A DNA stretch of 64,000 nucleotides from Bermanella sp040371755. GTDB taxonomy: Bacteria; Pseudomonadota; Gammaproteobacteria; Pseudomonadales; Oceanobacteraceae. The translations under genes were made by a program, and so were the position numbers. How positions within the stretch are numbered: position 1 is the stretch's first letter; each line of letters opens with the position of its first letter. Below the pieces are notes generated by a model that made no database searches, had not been told where the DNA came from, and saw only the letters and a list, made by a program, of their open reading frames with translations. The stretch covers positions 124,001 to 188,000 of the forward strand of contig NZ_BAABWE010000008.1 of assembly GCF_040371755.1 (NCBI RefSeq), given 5' to 3'. This document shows positions 1 through 10,000 of this stretch, piece after piece.

Positions 1-2
1 CA

Positions 3-371
3 TACTTGTTTAAAAATAGCTTCTCGGAAACAAGTGTAAATGTTCGAGGTGGTACTGAAACTTACACGGTGAAAATCAAAAATCGTTGTAATCTAGGTTT
101 ACCAGAAAATGCCACAGTGCAGATTAGACTGACAAACGGCACACTGGGTACTGTCACCCCTTCCGGTGGTGCTGGAGCCGTATTATCAAGTGACGCCTCG
201 TCGGCCACGGTTTCTGTGAATGATTCAAGCCAAACCACGATTGTTGATCTGACAATTAGCCCAGATGGCGTACAAGATGTCATAAACGGTGGCTTAGAGA
301 TCAATTATTTTGTACCGGCGGGTAGTGATTTTACAACTTATCTTTTAGGTAACTTTACCGTAACCGATTAA
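3..371 (+). CDS. 3' end of an exported-type protein, partial
   Basis: The reading frame is open to the left edge of the window, so this is the C-terminal part of a longer protein; the first in-frame TTG is unlikely to be the true start. The visible 120 or so residues are rich in Thr, Ser, Gly, Val and Asn with alternating hydrophobic residues, which suggests a beta-sandwich (Ig-like or adhesin-like) domain. There is no motif I can assign to a family. A strong hairpin terminator follows the stop. Function is unknown. Confidence 0.6.
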   Translation, partial: YLFKNSFSETSVNVRGGTETYTVKIKNRCNLGLPENATVQIRLTNGTLGTVTPSGGAGAVLSSDASSATVSVNDSSQTTIVDLTISPDGVQDVINGGLEINYFVPAGSDFTTYLLGNFTVTD

Positions 372-392
372 CATAAATTGTTTTTAATTTTT

Positions 393-416
393 ACGCCCTT
401 CGGGGCGTTTTGTTTT
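393..416 (+). terminator. rho-independent terminator after the partial first gene
   Basis: The arms ACGCCC (393-398) and GGGCGT (403-408) enclose a TTCG tetraloop and are followed by a T-rich run. It lies between the stop at 371 and hemE, so it separates the two transcripts. Confidence 0.85.
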
Positions 417-427
417 TGTTGGAAAGT

Positions 428-1495
428 ATGACTGAATTAAAAAATGATCGTTTTCTTCGCGCTTTATTGAAGCAACCTGTGGATCGCACGCCTATTTGGA
501 TGATGCGCCAAGCGGGCCGTTATTTGCCTGAATATCGCGCAAGCCGTGCGACTGCGGGTTCGTTCATGGATCTTTGCATGAACCATGAGTTTGCCTGTGA
601 GGTAACATTACAGCCATTAGATCGCTACCCAGGTTTAGATGCGGCGATCTTGTTCAGTGACATTCTAACCATTCCTGATGCAATGAATTTGGGTCTGTAC
701 TTTGAAACAGGTGAAGGCCCAAAATTTAAAAAAGTAGTACGCACAGAAGAAGATGTAGCCGCACTACCAATTGTGAATACAGCCAGTGACTTATCTTATG
801 TGACAAAAGCGGTATCCACTATTCGTCATGAGCTTAACGGGAGAGTACCTTTAATTGGTTTTTCTGGGTCACCGTGGACACTCGCCACTTACATGGTTGA
901 AGGGGGCAGCAGTAAAGATTTCCGTCATGTAAAGGCTATGATGTATAGCCAGCCAGAAGTCATGCATGAACTGCTTAACAAGTTAGCCTTGTCAGTGATT
1001 GATTATTTGAACGCCCAAATTCAAGCAGGTGCACAAGCGGTGCAGATTTTCGATACTTGGGGTGGTGTGTTAAGTCACGGGGCTTATCAAGAGTTTTCGC
1101 TTAAATATATGCAGCAAATTGTGGACGGGTTGATTCGTGAGCATGAAGGTCGCAAAGTGCCTGTTATCTTGTTCACCAAGGGCGCTGGACAGTGGCTTGA
1201 AATGATGGCTGATACTGGTTGCGATGCGTTAGGTCTCGATTGGACAACGGATATTGGTAATGCTCGTCGTCGTGTGGGTGATCAAGTGACGTTGCAGGGG
1301 AATATGGACCCAAGTGTGTTGTACGCAAAACCTGAGCGTATTCGTGAGGAAGTGGCCTCTATTTTAGCGGCTTATGGTGAAGGGTCTGGACACATATTCA
1401 ACTTAGGTCATGGTATTCATCAGTTTGTGGATCCAGAGCATGCTAAGGCATTTATTGAAGCTGTGGTTGAGTTGAGCCCGCCATACCATAAGTAG
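428..1495 (+). CDS. hemE: uroporphyrinogen decarboxylase
   Basis: This cytoplasmic enzyme of heme biosynthesis decarboxylates the four acetate side chains of uroporphyrinogen III to give coproporphyrinogen III. The N-terminus carries the conserved substrate-binding stretch WMMRQAGRYLPEYR, and DAAILFSDIL holds the conserved Asp of the family. A glycine-rich LGHGIHQFVDPE segment lies near the C-terminus. Length from the chosen ATG is 355 residues, the usual size for the family. An in-frame TTG at 410 is open but lies in the T-run of the preceding terminator, so the ATG at 428 (preceded by GGAAAG) is preferred. The gene appears monocistronic, with terminators on both sides. Confidence 0.97.
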   Translation: MTELKNDRFLRALLKQPVDRTPIWMMRQAGRYLPEYRASRATAGSFMDLCMNHEFACEVTLQPLDRYPGLDAAILFSDILTIPDAMNLGLYFETGEGPKFKKVVRTEEDVAALPIVNTASDLSYVTKAVSTIRHELNGRVPLIGFSGSPWTLATYMVEGGSSKDFRHVKAMMYSQPEVMHELLNKLALSVIDYLNAQIQAGAQAVQIFDTWGGVLSHGAYQEFSLKYMQQIVDGLIREHEGRKVPVILFTKGAGQWLEMMADTGCDALGLDWTTDIGNARRRVGDQVTLQGNMDPSVLYAKPERIREEVASILAAYGEGSGHIFNLGHGIHQFVDPEHAKAFIEAVVELSPPYHK

Positions 1496-1516
1496 TGTGT
1501 AAACGGTTTCAAATAG

Positions 1517-1552
1517 CGGCTTTAGGGGTAACCTTAAAGCCGTTTTTTCTTT
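1517..1552 (+). terminator. rho-independent terminator after hemE
   Basis: The arms CGGCTTTA (1517-1524) and TAAAGCCG (1535-1542) are followed by TTTTTTCTTTTT. It lies 21 bases after the hemE stop. Confidence 0.85.
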
Positions 1553-1560
1553 TTGCCTTC

Positions 1561-1588
1561 AGCCCTACATATCTTTGAACTTAGGGCT
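1561..1588. promoter_or_regulatory. 7-bp inverted repeat upstream of nhaA
   Basis: AGCCCTA (1561-1567) and TAGGGCT (1582-1588) form a perfect inverted repeat with a 14-base spacer, 52 bases before the nhaA start. No T-run follows. It could be an operator or a chance palindrome. A TTGCGT follows at 1591 with a TATGTA-like box 18 bases further on, a weak promoter candidate. Confidence 0.25.
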
Positions 1589-1640
1589 CTTTGCGTCATA
1601 ATTATTGTCAATGATATGTATTTATTTTTAGGGATAGCTA

Positions 1641-2825
1641 ATGCTCGAATCTTTACGTCGATTTATGAAAATGGACGCAGCCAGTGGCTTATTGCTCATG
1701 GTCGCAGCCGCGTTAGCGGTTATTGTCGCTAACTCCCCTTTTAGCTGGCTTTATGAACAGCTTCTCACCACAAAATTAACCGTTGCAGTGGAAGAGTTCG
1801 TTATTGCAAAACCGTTGTTGCTATGGATAAACGATGGATTAATGGCCATATTCTTTTTGTTAGTGGGTCTTGAACTTAAACGAGAAGTATTAATTGGTGA
1901 TCTTGATACTCCGCAAAAAATTGCCTTACCGGCATTGGCGGCGATCGGAGGCATGGTTGGTCCCGCGGTCATTTATACGTACCTGAACTGGGGCGATGAA
2001 CTGGCTATTCAAGGTTGGGCTATACCTATGGCCACCGACATTGCCTTCGCACTAGGTATTGTCATGTTACTGGGCAGTCAGGTGCCAGCGGCACTTAAAA
2101 TATTTTTAGTGAGTTTAGCAATATTTGATGACCTTGGGGCCATCATTGTGATTGCACTTTTTTATACCGACAACTTATCTGCATTAGCGCTATATGTGAC
2201 AGCGGGCTGTATCGCTGTATTGTTTATGATGAATCGTTCTGGTGTGGTCAGTAAGGCCGCGTATCTTTTTATTGGTGGCATCATGTGGGTCGCCTTGTTG
2301 AAATCCGGTGTTCACGCCACCTTAGCCGGTGTGGTACTGGCCTTGTTTATTCCAATGAAAGGGATTGATTGGGATGGTCAAACTACCCGCCCGTTGTATG
2401 AATTAGAACATGATTTACATTCACCAGTGAGCTTTTTGATTCTACCCATTTTTGCGTTTGCCAACGCTGGCCTTTCTTTAAGTGGTTTAAGCTTTTCAGA
2501 TCTAACCCATGGTATTCCACTGGGTATTGTATTGGGCTTGTTCCTTGGTAAGCAGTTGGGTGTCATGAGCATGGTGTGGCTGGGCATTAAATTAAAACTG
2601 GGGTCTTTCCCGCAAGGGGTAAGTTGGTCTCAAGTTTACGGCATTGCTATTTTAAGTGGTGTGGGTTTTACCATGAGTTTATTTATTGGTGGTTTAGCAT
2701 TTGATCAAACAGGTCAGGATAACTTTAATCAAGACCGATTAGGTATTATTGTGGGCTCAGTGCTGTCTGCAGTTTGGGCTGTTATTTGGATTAAATACTT
2801 TTCAAAAAATAAGCAATCTGTTTAA
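1641..2825 (+). CDS. nhaA: Na+/H+ antiporter NhaA
   Basis: This inner-membrane antiporter exchanges external H+ for internal Na+, giving pH and sodium homeostasis; it fits a marine organism. The 394-residue protein has about a dozen hydrophobic segments. The three aspartates essential in E. coli NhaA are present at the same numbers: D133 in ATDIAFALG, and D163/D164 in FDDLGAIIV. The GLMAIFFLLVGLELKRE segment is also typical of the family. The ATG at 1641 follows TTAGGGATAGCTA. The gene stands alone between hemE and radA, with a terminator after it. Confidence 0.97.
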   Translation: MLESLRRFMKMDAASGLLLMVAAALAVIVANSPFSWLYEQLLTTKLTVAVEEFVIAKPLLLWINDGLMAIFFLLVGLELKREVLIGDLDTPQKIALPALAAIGGMVGPAVIYTYLNWGDELAIQGWAIPMATDIAFALGIVMLLGSQVPAALKIFLVSLAIFDDLGAIIVIALFYTDNLSALALYVTAGCIAVLFMMNRSGVVSKAAYLFIGGIMWVALLKSGVHATLAGVVLALFIPMKGIDWDGQTTRPLYELEHDLHSPVSFLILPIFAFANAGLSLSGLSFSDLTHGIPLGIVLGLFLGKQLGVMSMVWLGIKLKLGSFPQGVSWSQVYGIAILSGVGFTMSLFIGGLAFDQTGQDNFNQDRLGIIVGSVLSAVWAVIWIKYFSKNKQSV

Positions 2826-2854
2826 CTTTTTGTCGTTAAAAATGATAGTACATT

Positions 2855-2886
2855 CGCCGTTTCAAAGCTTTTGAAGCGGCGTTTTA
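2855..2886 (+). terminator. rho-independent terminator after nhaA
   Basis: The arms CGCCGTTTCAAA and TTTGAAGCGGCG pair with one G/T mismatch and are followed by TTTT. It lies 29 bases after the nhaA stop. Confidence 0.8.
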
Positions 2887-2968
2887 GTTTATAAATATTT
2901 GTTTTTAACGTTACTGTTTTGGCCTTGTGTATTCATGGGTACAATAAAATAAAAATTAAGGAGCCAGC

Positions 2969-4333
2969 ATGGCCAAACGTAAAGTAGCCTATGTCTGCAG
3001 TGACTGCGGGGCTGATCACAGTAAGTGGCAAGGTCAATGTAGTGCTTGTAATCAATGGAACACCTTACAAGAATTTACCGTGTCGGCTTCTAAGTCTGCC
3101 TCTGTACGTGAAGGTTATGCAGGGGGCGGAAGTGGTTTAAATAAAATTGTTAAATTAGATGAAGTATCTCTGGATGCATTGCCGCGATTTAGCTCTGGTA
3201 TGGCAGAATTTGATCGGGTGCTAGGTGGTGGTTTAGTGCCCGGTTCAGTGAACTTAATTGGTGGTCATCCGGGTGCAGGTAAATCCACTTTGCTGCTGCA
3301 GACCATGTGTTATTTAGCGCAGCACATGTCAGTCTTATACATAACCGGTGAAGAGTCATTACAGCAGGTGGCCATGCGTGCCCAGCGATTAAATTTGCCC
3401 ACTGATAAATTACAAATGCTGACTGAAACCGATGTGGAGCAAATTGTCTCCATTGCCAAAAACCACACGCCCAAAGTCATGGTGATTGATTCCATACAAG
3501 TGATGCATACACCGGGGGTGGAATCGGCACCGGGAAGTGTGACACAGGTACGCGAGAGTGCTGCCCTACTGACCCGTTTTGCTAAACAAAGTGATACGGT
3601 TTTATTTTTAGTGGGCCATGTTACCAAAGATGGGTCACTAGCTGGGCCTAAGGTGCTTGAGCACATGATTGATTGTTCCATCATGTTAGAAGGGGATAGT
3701 GATAACCGTTTTCGCACCCTTAGAGGCATTAAAAACCGTTTTGGAGCGGTAAACGAATTAGGTGTATTTGCCATGATGGAAACGGGCCTTAAAGAAGTGA
3801 AAAACCCCAGTTCTATTTTCCTAAGTCGTTCCGAAAAGCCCGTTAGCGGGTCTATTGTTATGGTGGTGTGGGAAGGTACTCGGCCCATCTTAGTAGAGAT
3901 TCAAGCGTTAGTGGATGAAAGCCATTTTGGGCACCCTAAACGGGTAGCTGTAGGGTTGGATCAAAACCGCTTAAGCATGTTGTTAGCGGTAATGCATCGC
4001 CACGGAGGAATTCATTGCGGTGACCAAGATGTATATATCAATGTGGTAGGGGGAGTGCGCGTCAGCGAAACCTCGGCTGATTTAGCGTTATTGCTTTCAG
4101 TGTTATCGAGCTTTCGAGATAACCCATTACCCCAAGACATGGTGGTGTTTGGAGAGGTGGGTCTGTCCGGTGAAATTCGCCCTGTACCCAGCGGCCAAGA
4201 AAGGTTAAAAGAGGCCGCTAAGCATGGATTTAAAAGGGCCATCGCGCCCAAAGCGAATATCCCCAAAGGCGGAATAGAAGGCATGCAAGTGATGGCGGTA
4301 GAGCATATTTCCCAAGCGCTGGAGATTATTTAG
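2969..4333 (+). CDS. radA: DNA repair protein RadA (Sms)
   Basis: This RecA-like ATPase processes recombination intermediates and supports branch migration in homologous recombination. A four-cysteine zinc finger lies at C10, C13, C24 and C27. Walker A is GHPGAGKS (residues 99-106), the RadA signature KNRFG is at 255-259, and a Lon-type C-terminal domain follows (GGVRVSETSADLALLL, then FGEVGLSGEIRPV). The length of 454 residues is normal. The start follows a good AAGGAG site. The stop is TAG at 4331. The last 43 or so codons are copied four more times in tandem directly downstream, so the native 3' flank is replaced by repeats (described separately). The encoded C-terminus itself looks intact. 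Confidence 0.97.
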   Translation: MAKRKVAYVCSDCGADHSKWQGQCSACNQWNTLQEFTVSASKSASVREGYAGGGSGLNKIVKLDEVSLDALPRFSSGMAEFDRVLGGGLVPGSVNLIGGHPGAGKSTLLLQTMCYLAQHMSVLYITGEESLQQVAMRAQRLNLPTDKLQMLTETDVEQIVSIAKNHTPKVMVIDSIQVMHTPGVESAPGSVTQVRESAALLTRFAKQSDTVLFLVGHVTKDGSLAGPKVLEHMIDCSIMLEGDSDNRFRTLRGIKNRFGAVNELGVFAMMETGLKEVKNPSSIFLSRSEKPVSGSIVMVVWEGTRPILVEIQALVDESHFGHPKRVAVGLDQNRLSMLLAVMHRHGGIHCGDQDVYINVVGGVRVSETSADLALLLSVLSSFRDNPLPQDMVVFGEVGLSGEIRPVPSGQERLKEAAKHGFKRAIAPKANIPKGGIEGMQVMAVEHISQALEII

Positions 4334-4909
4334 CGTATTGGTTAAAAGAGGCCGCGCTCTCAAGTCACCGGCTTTATAAGAGCCATTGCGCCCAAAGCGA
4401 ATATCCCCAAAGGCGGAATAGAAGGCATGCAAGTGATGGCGGTAGAGCATATTTCCCAAGCGCTGGAGATTATTTAGCGTATTGGTTAAAAGAGGCCGCG
4501 CTCTCAAGTCACTGGCTTTATAAGAGTCATTGCACCCAAAGCGAATATCCCCAAAGGCGGAATAGAAGGCATGCAAGTGATAGCGGTAGAGCATATTTCC
4601 CAAGCGCTGGAGATTATTTAGCGTATTGGTTAAAAGAGGCCGCGCTCTCAAGTCACCGGCTTTATAAGAGCCATTGCGCCCAAAGCGAATATCCCCAAAG
4701 GCGGAATAGAAGGCATGCAAGTGATAGCGGTAGAGCATATTTCCCAAGCGTTGGAAATTATTTAGCGTATTGATTTAAAAGAGGCCGCACTCTCAAGCCA
4801 CTGGCTTTATAAGAGTCATTGCGCCCAAAGCGAATATCCCCAAAGGCGGAATAGAAGGCATGCAAGTGATAGCCGTAGAGCATATTTCCCAAGCGCTGGA
4901 GATTATTTA
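4203..4909 (+). repeat. tandem array of radA 3'-end copies (five, counting the native end)
   Basis: Copy 1 is the native radA end (4203-4339). Copies 2 to 5 begin at 4340, 4484, 4628 and 4772. The period, measured on the shared CCCAAAGCG, is 144, 144, 144 and 145 bp. Each copy contains the last 33 codons of radA (ending HISQALEII) and a stop codon, preceded by a segment that begins like radA (TTAAAAGAGGCCGC) but then differs: GCTCTCAAGTCACCGG in copies 2-5 in place of native coding sequence, with a net 7-base gain. Differences between copies are few (A/V, M/I and silent changes). Copy 5 ends in TAA instead of TAG. The copies lack a start codon and RBS of their own, so they are probably not translated. 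Confidence 0.95.
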
Positions 4910-5275
4910 ATCTTCTCCATGCTCCGAAATCAACGCCGTCAGCTCACGCTCTAAAAACTCATCAGAGCCCACATTCAGTTCAATTAAACGCTTAAGCAAG
5001 GTAATGCTATCAAGGTCAATGTGGATGCATTTGCAGCCCACAAACTTTGGGGTAATGTGAACAAGGCGAGCTTCCATTTTTATATGGGTACGGTCAGCTA
5101 AGTGAATACTGATCACCAAGGGGTTACCCGGATGAATATTCCATACTTCAGGTTGTTTAAACAAAACACCATTTAAACTCACATCAATGAGTTCTACTGG
5201 CCATTTGTGGTTACCTTGACTGACAGAGGTATCCGCATCAAAAGCAACACGGGTAAAGTTTCTGTGTTCGGACAT
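4907..5275 (-). CDS. PilZ-domain protein
   Basis: This 122-residue cytoplasmic protein is a single PilZ domain. It has the c-di-GMP-binding RxxxR motif near the N-terminus (RNFTR, residues 5-9) and the second motif DVSLNGV. PilZ proteins bind c-di-GMP and alter motility, adhesion or polysaccharide output through partners; the target here cannot be read from sequence. It lies 31 bases downstream of ettA in the same direction and may be cotranscribed with it. Its stop codon lies inside the end of the last radA repeat copy, so the two genes meet tail to tail through the array. A large c-di-GMP turnover protein begins beyond ettA on the other strand. Confidence 0.85.
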   Translation of the reverse strand: MSEHRNFTRVAFDADTSVSQGNHKWPVELIDVSLNGVLFKQPEVWNIHPGNPLVISIHLADRTHIKMEARLVHITPKFVGCKCIHIDLDSITLLKRLIELNVGSDEFLERELTALISEHGED

Positions 5276-5306
5276 AGGGGCTCCTCAACGAGGAGCCTGC
5301 TCCCCG

Positions 5307-6971
5307 TTAGCTTAAGCGTTTATATTTAATGCGTTTTGGCTGGTCGGCCTCAGCACCAAAGCGACGCTTTCTATCTTCCATATAGTCTTGGTAATTACCT
5401 TCCATAAAGTACAGTTGGCTTTCACCTTCATATGCAAGAATGTGGGTGGCAATACGGTCTAAAAACCACCTATCATGTGAAATAACAATAGCACAGCCTG
5501 GGAAGCTCAGCAGAGCTTCTTCTAGGGCGCGAAGGGTTTCTACGTCTAAGTCGTTGGATGGTTCATCCAATAACAGCATATTAGCCCCTTGTTTTAGTAC
5601 GCACGCTAATTGTAAGCGACCACGCTCACCACCGGATAGCTCCCCCACTCGTTTTTGTTGGTCGTTACCTTTAAAGTTAAAACGACCACAATAGGCACGA
5701 GAACTGGTTTCGTAGTTGCCAATTTGCAGCATATCATGGCCGCCACTGATGCATTCCCATACGGTTTGCTCGTCTTGAAGCTGATCGCGTAATTGTTCGA
5801 CAAACGCTGTTTTTACGGTGGAGCCGATTTTAATGTCGCCGCTGTCTGGTTGCTCAACCCCTGCTACCATCCTAAATAAGGTGGATTTACCGGCACCGTT
5901 GGCACCGATTACACCGACAATGGCCCCTGCTGGAATCTTAGCGCTAAAATTGTCAATTAATAATTGATCACCAAAGCTTTTGCTCACTCCTTCGAAATCC
6001 ACGACTAAATCCCCAAGACGTTCACCCGGTGGAATAAAGATCTCGTTGGTTTCATTTCGTTTTTGGGTTTCTTGGCTGTTTAGTTCATCAAAGCGGGCTA
6101 AACGGGCTTTGCTTTTAGCCTGACGAGCTTTAGGGTTAGAGCGCACCCATTCTAGTTCGTGTTTGATGGTACGGTCTAAAGCAGATTGTGATTTTTTCTC
6201 TTGCTCTAAGCGGGCTTCTTTTTGTTCTAACCAACTGGTGTAGTTGCCTTCAAATGGAATACCGTGACCACGGTCCAACTCTAGAATCCACTCTGCACAG
6301 TTATCTAGGAAGTAACGGTCATGGGTAATCGCCACAACTGTCCCCGGATAATCTTCCAAGAAACGCTCTAACCAAGCAACAGATTGTGCATCCAAGTGGT
6401 TGGTAGGTTCGTCTAAAAGCAGCATATCGGGTTTACTTAATAGTAAGCGACACAGGGCAACACGACGGCGTTCACCACCGGAAAGTTTGGTAACATCTGC
6501 TTCCCAAGAGGGTAAGCGTAATGCTTCGGCGGCACGTTCCATGATGTTATCAATGTTATGACCATCATTGGCTTCAATAATGGCTTCTAACCGGCCTTGT
6601 TTTTTAGCCAGTTTATCAAAATCAGCCTCAGGGTCAGCATAATCCGCGTATACTTGATCCAGCTCGGCCATTGCATCAAATAATTCACGAAGGCCGTCTT
6701 GCACGTTACCGCGTACATCTTTATTTGGGTCTAATTCAGGCTCTTGCGGTAGGTAACCAATTTGAATATCCGGCTGTGGGCGTGCTTCACCGTTAAATTC
6801 GGTATCGACCCCAGCCATAATGCGCAGTAAAGTAGATTTACCCGCGCCATTTAAGCCTAAAACGCCGATTTTTGCGCCAGGAAAGAATGATAAAGAGATA
6901 TCTTTCAGAATTTCGCGTTTAGGGGGGACAACTTTCCCCACTCGGTTCATGGTATATACGTATTGAGCCAT
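5307..6971 (-). CDS. ettA: energy-dependent translational throttle protein EttA (ABC-F ATPase)
   Basis: This ABC-F family ATPase binds the ribosomal E site and gates the first elongation steps according to the ATP/ADP ratio. It has two ATP-binding cassettes with no membrane segments. The first has Walker A GLNGAGKST, signature LSGGERRRV and Walker B LLLDEPTNHLD; the second has GANGAGKST, LSGGERGRL and LLLDEPSNDLD. The charged arm region typical of EttA is present between them. The length of 554 residues matches the usual 555. The N-terminus MAQYVYTMNRVGKVVPPKR fits EttA closely. It is divergent from the GGDEF/EAL gene with a gap of about 84 bases. Confidence 0.96.
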   Translation of the reverse strand: MAQYVYTMNRVGKVVPPKREILKDISLSFFPGAKIGVLGLNGAGKSTLLRIMAGVDTEFNGEARPQPDIQIGYLPQEPELDPNKDVRGNVQDGLRELFDAMAELDQVYADYADPEADFDKLAKKQGRLEAIIEANDGHNIDNIMERAAEALRLPSWEADVTKLSGGERRRVALCRLLLSKPDMLLLDEPTNHLDAQSVAWLERFLEDYPGTVVAITHDRYFLDNCAEWILELDRGHGIPFEGNYTSWLEQKEARLEQEKKSQSALDRTIKHELEWVRSNPKARQAKSKARLARFDELNSQETQKRNETNEIFIPPGERLGDLVVDFEGVSKSFGDQLLIDNFSAKIPAGAIVGVIGANGAGKSTLFRMVAGVEQPDSGDIKIGSTVKTAFVEQLRDQLQDEQTVWECISGGHDMLQIGNYETSSRAYCGRFNFKGNDQQKRVGELSGGERGRLQLACVLKQGANMLLLDEPSNDLDVETLRALEEALLSFPGCAIVISHDRWFLDRIATHILAYEGESQLYFMEGNYQDYMEDRKRRFGAEADQPKRIKYKRLS

Positions 6972-7055
6972 AGGGTGTCATTAGCCTTTGTTATTAGGTC
7001 TGATGCTAGAAATAGCCGCAAATTAATTCATTCAGCGGCTAAACGCAAACTAGGT

Positions 7056-10000
7056 ATGGAAAACATGTTAGTTGATCGATTGATAAAAATAAAAAAAGAT
7101 TCCGTCATCTTATTGTTGGTCGCCTTTTTTTTGTTCTTAGTAGCTATTCAGTTTGTATCGTTTTACATCCAATTTGAAACGGGATTGGAAAATCGTCAAT
7201 TTTTAATGAAAAACACGCTATCGAGCTTAGCGATGCAAACTTCGAACAGTGTTTATGCACAAAAAAACAGTATACCACCCATCATCACCAAGTATGAGGA
7301 TCAAATAAAACAGCTTACAGTGGCACCAAAAGCGTCAGTGAGCTTGGATCTGATGACAAAAGAATTATCAGAGACACTGCTAGGTTACAGTGGCTACATG
7401 TTGCTTAATGAACAACTAGAAGTTATTGATAAACACACAACGCAGCAGTTTACACATCAAGAAACGCCGTTAATGTCATTTTTGAATAACCAAAACAAAG
7501 ACTTTAAAGGTAATATTGATTTATTCGCTAATGCCAAAAATGGCAACGGCGGTGTCCATTTTATATATGACTTACAGCATTATCTGCACATACCCTTCAA
7601 GTTAGTGGTTAGCCGTCAGATCAGTATTTATAACTCAATTATTCGAACAGATAATTTTGGTAGTTTTCGATTAGTTATGGTTGACGTGCGCAATGGCAAT
7701 ATCATTTTATCGGCTGAAGATTTTGTAGGACTTGAGCGTCCAACTGCGCTTAAAGATTATCAGTATAAAATTTTGAGTAATGAATCCGTAACCGGAACCC
7801 CATGGGAAGTGGTGGCAGTAGAGCGGCCAGATTTTCTGCGTACAGAAATCATTAATTTAGTACTGCCTAAAGTTTTTTTTGTGGCTTTATATTTCTTGCT
7901 GGCGTTTTTAGCACTTAGAGTGATACGTCGAATACAAAGTGAAACCGGCATTAAAGTAGCGCGTTCTCAGCGTAAATCACAAAGAGCGGAACAAGCGCTA
8001 GATTGTATTGATGAAGTGGTGGTTACTACGTTACAAAATGGTTGCATTGTCTTTTGTAATCATTCGGCTGAGCCGTGGCTTAATGGTACCACGTTAGATA
8101 ATGCGATTGGAAAACCCATTGAACAAGTATTTCCATATCAGGGTTTGCCATGGTGTTTAGATGACTCTGATCCGCTGATTAATCCCGTGGATCAACAAGG
8201 TGAAATGCTGGTGGATATACAAGGCAGGCTTGTCACATTAGAGGTCACCCGACATTTCTCCAAGGCTGATGATAAAGATTCACTCATTATATGGGTGATG
8301 AGAGATGTCAGTCGACAAGCTGCAGACCGCGATTTACTTAATATTAGTCGTTCACGTTACCGTGCGTTATACAACGGCAGTGGTATTGGTATGTGGCATG
8401 TGGATATATCGTTAGTAAGGCGTTGGTTGGAACATTTAAAAGGCCAAACTGTTCGAGAATATGTACAGGACAACCCAGATTCCTTTGCCTACTTAAGAGC
8501 CTCGTTCCATTTGATCGACATTAATGATGCGGCACTGTCCATATATAGCGGCTCAAATAAACGTGAAATATTAGGTAAAATAAGCGAACTATTTAAGTTA
8601 TATAATAAAGATTTAATGCTCGATATAGCTCAAAAAATTAATGAAAACAAATCGAGATTTAGTACCGAGATTATTTTTAAATCGTTAGATGGCAAAGATC
8701 ATCATTATTTATTAAACGGCACCTTGGATACGGTGGGTAAAGATCAAGCGCTATTTTGTTTTATTAATATTAACGATCGCATAATTGCTGAAAATGCGCT
8801 GAAAGAAAGCGAGCATTTTTGGTCAAGTGTTATCGAAACCCTGCCGGATATTGTTTATGTTAATGATATTGAGACAAAACAAAGTGTTTACAATAATCGT
8901 CATATCGGTGAGCTACTGGGATATTCTCAAGAACAGATTGAGAATATTAAAGATTGGCGTAGTTTATTGCATCACGAAGATTTATTAAGTATTGATCCAT
9001 TAATTTCAAAATTAAAAGAACATAAGCCCGGCAAAGTATACGAAACCAACGCCAGACTTCGCCATAGTGATGGTAGTTGGCGAGTCGTACGTTTTAGGAA
9101 TACCATTTTCACATCCAGTGGAGAAAAAAGCTTTGGTTATTACGTTGGCCTAGCAAGGGATATAACCCAAGAGGAACAAGCCAAAACTCAACTCTTACAA
9201 AGTGAGCGCCGATATCGACTATTAACAGAAGGGATGTCTGATATTGTATTCACGCTAGATTTAGATTTGCAGTTAACCTATATCAGTACTTCGGTTACGC
9301 GAGTTTTGGGCTTTAATTCATTTTCCGTTTTAACACACGGTTTAGAATTTGTACTATTGCAAAAAAGCCATCAGTTTATGAATTCCGTTCTAAGGATCGA
9401 TTTAAACCAAGCACTAACAGGACGACGTGACCCAAGAGCAGTTAGAACGTTTGATGTAAATGCTAAGAGTAATACCGATGACCCCATGATATTGGAAATT
9501 CAGAGTAGTATTTTACGCAATGAATCCAACGAAATTGAAGGCATACTCGCAACTGGCCGTGATGTTACGCAAAAACGTCAAATTGAAAGAGAAGCCCGTA
9601 CCGCCGCAGAAGTATTTGAAAACACCTCTGAATCTATCATTGTTACCGAAGCAAACGGAAAAATTTCTCGGGTAAATAAAGCCTTTTTAAGCATTAGTGG
9701 TTTTCAAGAGATTGAAGCGCTAAATAAAAAGCCCACAAGCTTTTTAGCACCTTCGTCTATTAACAAAGAAGTGGTTTTAAATGTGCAGTCGTCTTTAAAA
9801 AAATTCGGTTACTGGCAAGGTGAATTGCACTACATAAATAGTCGCCGAGAAGTACGCCCAAGCTGGACTGGTATCACCGCATTAAAAACAGAAGATGGCA
9901 AAGTACAAAGCCATATTATTATTTCATCAGATATAGCTGAGAAAAAAATCACAGAGGCGCGCATCGAACGACTTGCGTATTTCGATGGCTTAACTGGTTT

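Noticed and set aside
3310..3888. 192-codon minus-strand frame inside radA
   Set aside because: It lies wholly antisense to a well-supported gene, has no recognisable motif and is a codon-bias shadow.
4205..4747. 180-codon minus-strand open frame made of four 48-residue repeats across the radA array
   Set aside because: It exists only because the 144-bp period is a multiple of three and the strand happens to lack stops. It starts inside the array, overlaps radA antisense, and has no RBS. I treat it as a shadow of the repeats.
4340..4909. radA repeat copies as short coding sequences
   Set aside because: The copies keep the radA reading frame up to a stop, but each is preceded by in-frame stops and has no start codon with an RBS.
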